From NCBI RefSeq assembly GCF_045446075.1, contig NZ_JBJJBQ010000004.1:1-64000 (forward strand): a stretch of 64,000 nt of DNA, given 5' to 3'. Of the stretch, positions 59,636-64,000 are shown piece after piece. The notes below the pieces were generated by a model. It made no database searches, was not told the origin of the DNA, and saw nothing but the letters and a program-made list of their open reading frames with translations. The DNA comes from Flavisericum labens. Lineage in GTDB: Bacteria; Bacteroidota; Bacteroidia; Flavobacteriales; Flavobacteriaceae. Both the position numbers and the translations under genes were made by a program. Each line of letters opens with the position of its first letter. The first letter of the stretch is position 1.

Positions 59636-62311
59636 TCAATAAAATAACCAATCGACGGCCATGCCGTCCTCAGTGTTGGTAATACCGGCATCGTGAATTA
59701 CGATATCTTCATTACCATCAATAAATCCTAAAATTAAAACACGTCCTTTACCGAGCACCAATTTATGCTCTCCGGGTTCGTAACGGTAACTGTAAATATT
59801 TACGGAATACAACTCCGGAATTAACATGGCATTGGCAATTTTTATATCAGCCTGCCCTCTATCGTTGGCATAAGCGTTGGTTTCTAATGTGGGTGGCTCT
59901 AAAACGGTGTAACTGTTCGTATTAAAATATCCAACTAATATTTTTACAGGCTTTTCGGTTTTAAAATGTAAAACGGTCCCCGACTCTTGTTGTGTTTTAT
60001 CTGAAAATTGAACTCCAGAAAGGTTTTTCAATTCTGGGGCAACTTCATCAATTATTGCGTCAGTATCAGTATAAACTTTTTCTCCTTTTTTCAATGGAAA
60101 ACGTTTCGTGTTATTTAGAACAGTAACATGAGCGGGCACGAAAGCCTTATATGTTTTTGCAGTGTTACCATTATTACCTTCTGTTTTCAACATATCGACA
60201 TTCCGTTTAAAAACATCCAATTCATTTTGGTAATGGGGCAATAGTTCTTCCCAAGTTTTGTTCTTTCCGTCACGTCCAGAAATGGGTATTCGGCGTTGTG
60301 CCGTTTGCATACTGTTGGCGTATAAATAGCTTTCTTTTGTAAGCTCGGTTAAATCGGTATAGTACGCGATGCTTTTTTCTAAATGCTGAATGGCTTTTTC
60401 GAGGTCAGCAATGTCATTGGAATACTTATAATTTAAAACCAACATGGCCGCCTTTACTTTTTCAGCAAAAAAGTTAGCAAAAGCGTCATAACAATACACA
60501 TCGTTTTTTAAACGCTGAAACTCTTCCCTATTATTTCCAATAGAAGCCGAAGCATTATCTATAGCTTGAACGGCAAGTTTTCCGTGGGTAACCACCTCAT
60601 CAATAATTTGCGGAGGCGTTTCGCCCACATGAGGCTCACCTTTCCATTCCTTCTCGGCATAATCGATAAGGATTTCACCAACGGGTCCGTTTGATGATAA
60701 AAAGTTCTTATAAACGTGATATTTAAACGGATTGACCAACTGCCCCATAAACATACCAAGTAACAAGGTTTGTCGGTTGCCATCGGAAATACCAAAGGTT
60801 CTTAAGAGTTTTGGAGCGATTTCACCGGTTTGCTCATAAGCCTCCAAAATATCTTTACCACTTTCACCGCAATCGTAATAAACTCCCAATTCATTTGACC
60901 AATAATCAACTTCATCACTTCTATCGCGCTCTGAGTTCCAAGCATATCTAGCCCAAGCTTGATACCACATCCAATCCCTATCAATTTGTTTAAGTCGTTC
61001 TGGAGTTTTATCAGCGGTATAGGGCCAATCCCAATACGATGATTGAGGATACAGGTGAAGTCCGTTAGCCCCTTGAATATTGTGCATCGCCTTTACACTT
61101 TTCTGGATAAATTCTGGCGAACTATATCTGAAAGGCTCCAAATTGGCCAAAACATGTACATTAGAAATATGTACCGACCCCAATTCACTCAACGCTTTTG
61201 GAATAGCTTCCCAAGCATCGCGTGGCTGATAAGTTGTTAGCGACTCGCCGTTATATTTAAAAGTGGTGTATAAATTTTTATAAATCGGCAAAGCTGCTTC
61301 CATAACACGCTCCGCATCGGTGTCGTGACCACGCAATACAATGGGGGGTTCGTTGGTTAATCCCAACTGTTCCAAGGCATCCTTTACACCGGGGATAATG
61401 GTTTCGGTAAACCATTTTACATCATCATCAATGGTGTGCATCGCTTCACCCAAAGTCACCAAAAACCCCACGTTGGGATATTTTTTAATGAATTCGGTAA
61501 TGGATTTCTGGGTGTAATCAGCAATTAAAGGGGTTATCGGCCGACTCCGCTCTTGCGTTTTTATACCATGTTTTTCTGCAAAAGGTTTTGAAACAAGTAT
61601 GTTGTAAAACATTTGAATGACCCAAATACCGCGTTTATCGGCTTGCTCGGTAATGAATTTGAAAATTTCTTCGTTCTTTTTAAACGTTTCCTCATCAACC
61701 TCAACAGCATAAGGATAATCATCTAACTTCACAAGCGATGCAAAAGGATGGCCATTCCATAAATATAGAGAGTTGTATCGATTTTCAACCATCATATCGA
61801 GATACTCTATCCAATGTTCCTTATCATAAAACCACGGAAAACTTTCTGGCGTATATGGATATTCATAAACGGTACGCCCCGGCAAATATTCGGTTTTTTG
61901 AAGTCCGATACAAGTACCCCTCAAAACCATTTCTGGTTTATCTTGGATATTTAAATTTGAAGGGATCTTGCCCGATGCTTTAATTCTAGCGGAAAGTTCC
62001 AAAGCACCGTACAAAGCTCCAGTAGCATCACTTCCTCCAATAGAAATAATATTTCCTGAAGTACTTATTTGGAAACCCTCTTTGTTATTTTCGTCTTTTT
62101 TTTCTGAAAGAATGATGACGTATCCTTTGGAACTTTCAGGTTTCATTGAATCTAAAACCACTTCAAAATTTAGTTCCAAAAGTGTTTCTGAAAGCTTCTG
62201 TTTGGCAAAGGCTATTCTTGAAACACTATCATCACCAACAATAACGGCGGATTTCTTTTCTGTGCAAGAAAACAGCAAAACCGTCGCTAAAAAGAAAACC
62301 AAATACCTCAT
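59636..62311 (-). CDS. Large secreted glycosidase-like lipoprotein (GH67/GH20-type N domain, TIM barrel)
   Basis: An 891-residue lipoprotein (lipobox LFSC at residue 16). The N-terminal ~110 residues are an alpha/beta domain of the type that precedes GH67, GH20 and GH84 barrels (RIAFAKQKLSETLLELNFEV, then IISIGGSDATGALYGALEL). A TIM barrel follows (about 125-480, MVLRGTCIGLQKTEYLPG, LVTLGEAMHTIDDD near 289, YPQSSYWDWPYT), then a helical region and a C-terminal beta domain ending in WLFY. The Glu in LGEAM is a candidate catalytic residue. No established family was assigned. The locus suggests a uronidase or exo-glycosidase for pectin side chains. Confidence 0.65.
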   Translation of the reverse strand: MRYLVFFLATVLLFSCTEKKSAVIVGDDSVSRIAFAKQKLSETLLELNFEVVLDSMKPESSKGYVIILSEKKDENNKEGFQISTSGNIISIGGSDATGALYGALELSARIKASGKIPSNLNIQDKPEMVLRGTCIGLQKTEYLPGRTVYEYPYTPESFPWFYDKEHWIEYLDMMVENRYNSLYLWNGHPFASLVKLDDYPYAVEVDEETFKKNEEIFKFITEQADKRGIWVIQMFYNILVSKPFAEKHGIKTQERSRPITPLIADYTQKSITEFIKKYPNVGFLVTLGEAMHTIDDDVKWFTETIIPGVKDALEQLGLTNEPPIVLRGHDTDAERVMEAALPIYKNLYTTFKYNGESLTTYQPRDAWEAIPKALSELGSVHISNVHVLANLEPFRYSSPEFIQKSVKAMHNIQGANGLHLYPQSSYWDWPYTADKTPERLKQIDRDWMWYQAWARYAWNSERDRSDEVDYWSNELGVYYDCGESGKDILEAYEQTGEIAPKLLRTFGISDGNRQTLLLGMFMGQLVNPFKYHVYKNFLSSNGPVGEILIDYAEKEWKGEPHVGETPPQIIDEVVTHGKLAVQAIDNASASIGNNREEFQRLKNDVYCYDAFANFFAEKVKAAMLVLNYKYSNDIADLEKAIQHLEKSIAYYTDLTELTKESYLYANSMQTAQRRIPISGRDGKNKTWEELLPHYQNELDVFKRNVDMLKTEGNNGNTAKTYKAFVPAHVTVLNNTKRFPLKKGEKVYTDTDAIIDEVAPELKNLSGVQFSDKTQQESGTVLHFKTEKPVKILVGYFNTNSYTVLEPPTLETNAYANDRGQADIKIANAMLIPELYSVNIYSYRYEPGEHKLVLGKGRVLILGFIDGNEDIVIHDAGITNTEDGMAVDWLFY

Positions 62312-64000
62312 TTACTCGCCCTTAAAAACCTCTTTTAAATATTTTACATTGGCACCGTAATTTTTAACCACATTGTGTACATTGGTAGTATCACGGGAAC
62401 GCTCCACAATTAACCAACCTTTCCAATGCATTTTATCAAGCGTTTCTTTAATTTTCGGTAAATCGATAGCCGGGTCGTTTTCAATCCATTCACCGTCGGT
62501 GTTCGAAGCATGAATTTCACCAATATTATCACGCCCCAAGGTTTTTAATTCTTTAGAAATATCTCTGCCATTTTTAATGGCATTGGCAAAATTGAAAGCG
62601 ATTTTAATATTTCTATTGCCAATTTCTTTTAATAATTCTTTTTCTTCGGCTGCAGATAAAGAAGTCTCCACAGCAATAACCCCGTTAATCTTATCCACCT
62701 GCTCACCTGCCCAACGTAAACGCTCTACAATAGCAGGACGCAGCTCTGGATTTTTGACCAAGTCACCCTGAGTTCCTAAGGGTAAATAGGCAACTTCAAC
62801 ATTAAATGTTTTCATGACTTCGATGCAATCTGAAACCATTTGTTTTACAGTTGGACGTTTAGCAAAAGACTGCGCGTAAAACCCCGACATAGCTACAGAA
62901 CTGATTCCAACTCCTGTTTCTTCTGATTTTTGTTTAAATACTCTAACACTTGCGGTATCACCGTTTACAAATTTACTATCGAATGTTTTGCGGTCCCCTA
63001 AACCACCCATGTCCATTTCAATACCATCGGCACCAATTTCCTTCGCACGTTCAAAAGACCCTAATTTTTGGCGTTTTAAAATCATCCAATCGCAAACCGC
63101 TATTTTGTAGCGCTCTTTTTGTGGTCCTGGCCAAACCCCATCTTTAATTGGAAAAGTCACCAATTTTGAAGGGTCTATTTCTACATATTTAATTTTTTGG
63201 CGTCTCCACGTGTAAACACAATGCAACATACCATCGGAACCCTGAATGATTGATGGGTACGAATACTGACTGATTCGAGAATCTTCGAGTACCAAAGCAG
63301 CATTCCAATTGAAACCATCTTCTGAAACAGCAATATTTAACGGACTGCGGTAACTTTTGTTCATATCTTCATTTGGCCAGACGTGATTATAAATTAGTAC
63401 GTGTTTGCCATTTTTCATGGTTACAGCATCAGTACCTGAACTGTTGTTGGGCATATTCAGTAATTCCAATGGCGACCAAGTTTTTCCGTTATCTTCAGAC
63501 CAAGTGGTAAATAGTTGACGATTTCTGGTTCTTCCAATTTGTTGCAATTTTCCATTGCCATGGAATAGAATACTCGGTTGAATAGCATTGATATCCTGCG
63601 GCCCTTTTGGTAAGGTATCTTGCATATTGTGGGTTTTCCCAAAATCTGGCGTTGATTCCATGCGTAAATTCCAACCGTTTCCTTCCACACTAGACGGCAA
63701 CAATAACGTACCGTCATCCAATAACTCTGGTTTATTTTTGATGGGACCTAAAAATCCATCTGGTAACTTTTCAGCATCCGACCATGTTTCACCACCATCA
63801 GACGAACGTTTTAACATACCCCACCAAGTTGAAGGATGCGGTCCTATTTTATAATACAATAGTAAATCGCCATCAGGAACTTGATACAAAACAGGGTTCC
63901 ATGTTGGATATCTTAATGTATCATTTTGAACGCCATTGGCCACCTCAACAGGATTGGTCCATATTCCGTTTTTACGTTTACTCACATAAATACATACATC
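62312..64000 (-). CDS. BNR-repeat (sialidase-like) domain fused to sugar-phosphate isomerase/epimerase-like TIM barrel (5' end outside window)
   Basis: The frame is open through the right edge (DVCIYVSKRKNG…), so the true start lies beyond 64000 and 562 residues are visible. The N-terminal ~270 visible residues are a six-bladed propeller with Asp boxes (SSDGGETWSD, TPDFGKTHN, SEDNGKTWSP), as in exo-sialidase-like proteins of plant-glycan loci. The last ~270 residues, from YKIAVCDWMILKRQKLG, are an AP-endonuclease-2/xylose-isomerase-like barrel (IGADGIEMDMGGLGD, IGEIHASNTDGEW, WLIVERSR). The two parts join without a break. It abuts the 891-residue glycosidase gene with no gap. Function of the fusion is unknown. 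Confidence 0.72.
   Translation of the reverse strand, partial: DVCIYVSKRKNGIWTNPVEVANGVQNDTLRYPTWNPVLYQVPDGDLLLYYKIGPHPSTWWGMLKRSSDGGETWSDAEKLPDGFLGPIKNKPELLDDGTLLLPSSVEGNGWNLRMESTPDFGKTHNMQDTLPKGPQDINAIQPSILFHGNGKLQQIGRTRNRQLFTTWSEDNGKTWSPLELLNMPNNSSGTDAVTMKNGKHVLIYNHVWPNEDMNKSYRSPLNIAVSEDGFNWNAALVLEDSRISQYSYPSIIQGSDGMLHCVYTWRRQKIKYVEIDPSKLVTFPIKDGVWPGPQKERYKIAVCDWMILKRQKLGSFERAKEIGADGIEMDMGGLGDRKTFDSKFVNGDTASVRVFKQKSEETGVGISSVAMSGFYAQSFAKRPTVKQMVSDCIEVMKTFNVEVAYLPLGTQGDLVKNPELRPAIVERLRWAGEQVDKINGVIAVETSLSAAEEKELLKEIGNRNIKIAFNFANAIKNGRDISKELKTLGRDNIGEIHASNTDGEWIENDPAIDLPKIKETLDKMHWKGWLIVERSRDTTNVHNVVKNYGANVKYLKEVFKGE

Noticed and set aside
1..64000. CRISPR arrays, prophage or insertion sequences
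   Set aside because: No regularly spaced repeats, transposase, phage structural genes or terminal inverted repeats were seen on either strand.

Overview
The window is low-GC DNA from a member of the Bacteroidota, most likely family Flavobacteriaceae. The evidence is a type IX secretion C-terminal domain, an orphan TonB-dependent receptor with a carboxypeptidase-like N-terminal domain, PorT-like small beta-barrels, a CCC-motif membrane protein, DUF5916 and DUF1593 proteins, near absence of Shine-Dalgarno sequences, and a promoter fitting the -33 TTTG / -7 TAnnTTTG pattern. No tRNA, rRNA, CRISPR array or insertion sequence was seen.

Left part (1-19,000) is mostly core genome: a DinB-like protein, a type II NADH dehydrogenase, dihydrolipoyl dehydrogenase, AroQ, two small beta-barrel proteins, XerD, RNase Y, a probable 6S RNA beside zapA and its coiled-coil partner, an M23 peptidase, a TonB-dependent receptor, a cysteine desulfurase, and a Smr-domain gene split by a one-base frameshift in a run of nine A.

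Right part (19,100-64,000) is a single accessory block, nearly all on the minus strand, for breaking down a pectic glycan and using its sugars. It has three PL1-type pectate lyases plus a PL1 remnant, a GH105 unsaturated uronyl hydrolase, a GH140-type apiosidase, two large GH2 enzymes, a large uncharacterised glycosidase, a BNR-repeat/TIM-barrel fusion and three DUF1593 nucleoside-hydrolase-like secreted proteins. Two sugar-catabolic modules flank the enzymes. Module A (20,568-29,461) is an eight-gene operon: sugar isomerase, split transketolase, ribose-type ABC importer with a DUF2291 protein, and a glycerol-kinase-like FGGY kinase. Module B (50,174-53,462) is a RuBisCO-like protein, a DUF1537 kinase and an Asp/Glu-racemase-fold protein, next to a BASS transporter. 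Module A matches the known non-oxidative D-apiose route (isomerase, apulose kinase, apulose-4-phosphate transketolase). Module B matches the known 3-oxo-isoapionate kinase / RuBisCO-like steps of the oxidative D-apiose route. With a GH140 apiosidase between them, the best reading is a locus for an apiose-bearing pectin such as rhamnogalacturonan II or seagrass/duckweed apiogalacturonan.

Regulation: a DeoR-family regulator lies beside module A. A 17-base element repeated at 20-base spacing occurs at its own start and again upstream of the DUF1593-DUF1593-GH140-GH105 operon. A different 21-base element is shared by the promoters of module A and of the T9SS-exported protein at 19,124-20,263. A two-component system with a PepSY-like protein and an outer-membrane barrel sits in the middle and has an 11-base-periodic repeat in front of the PepSY gene. 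The right edge cuts the last gene. No SusC/SusD pair is present in the window.
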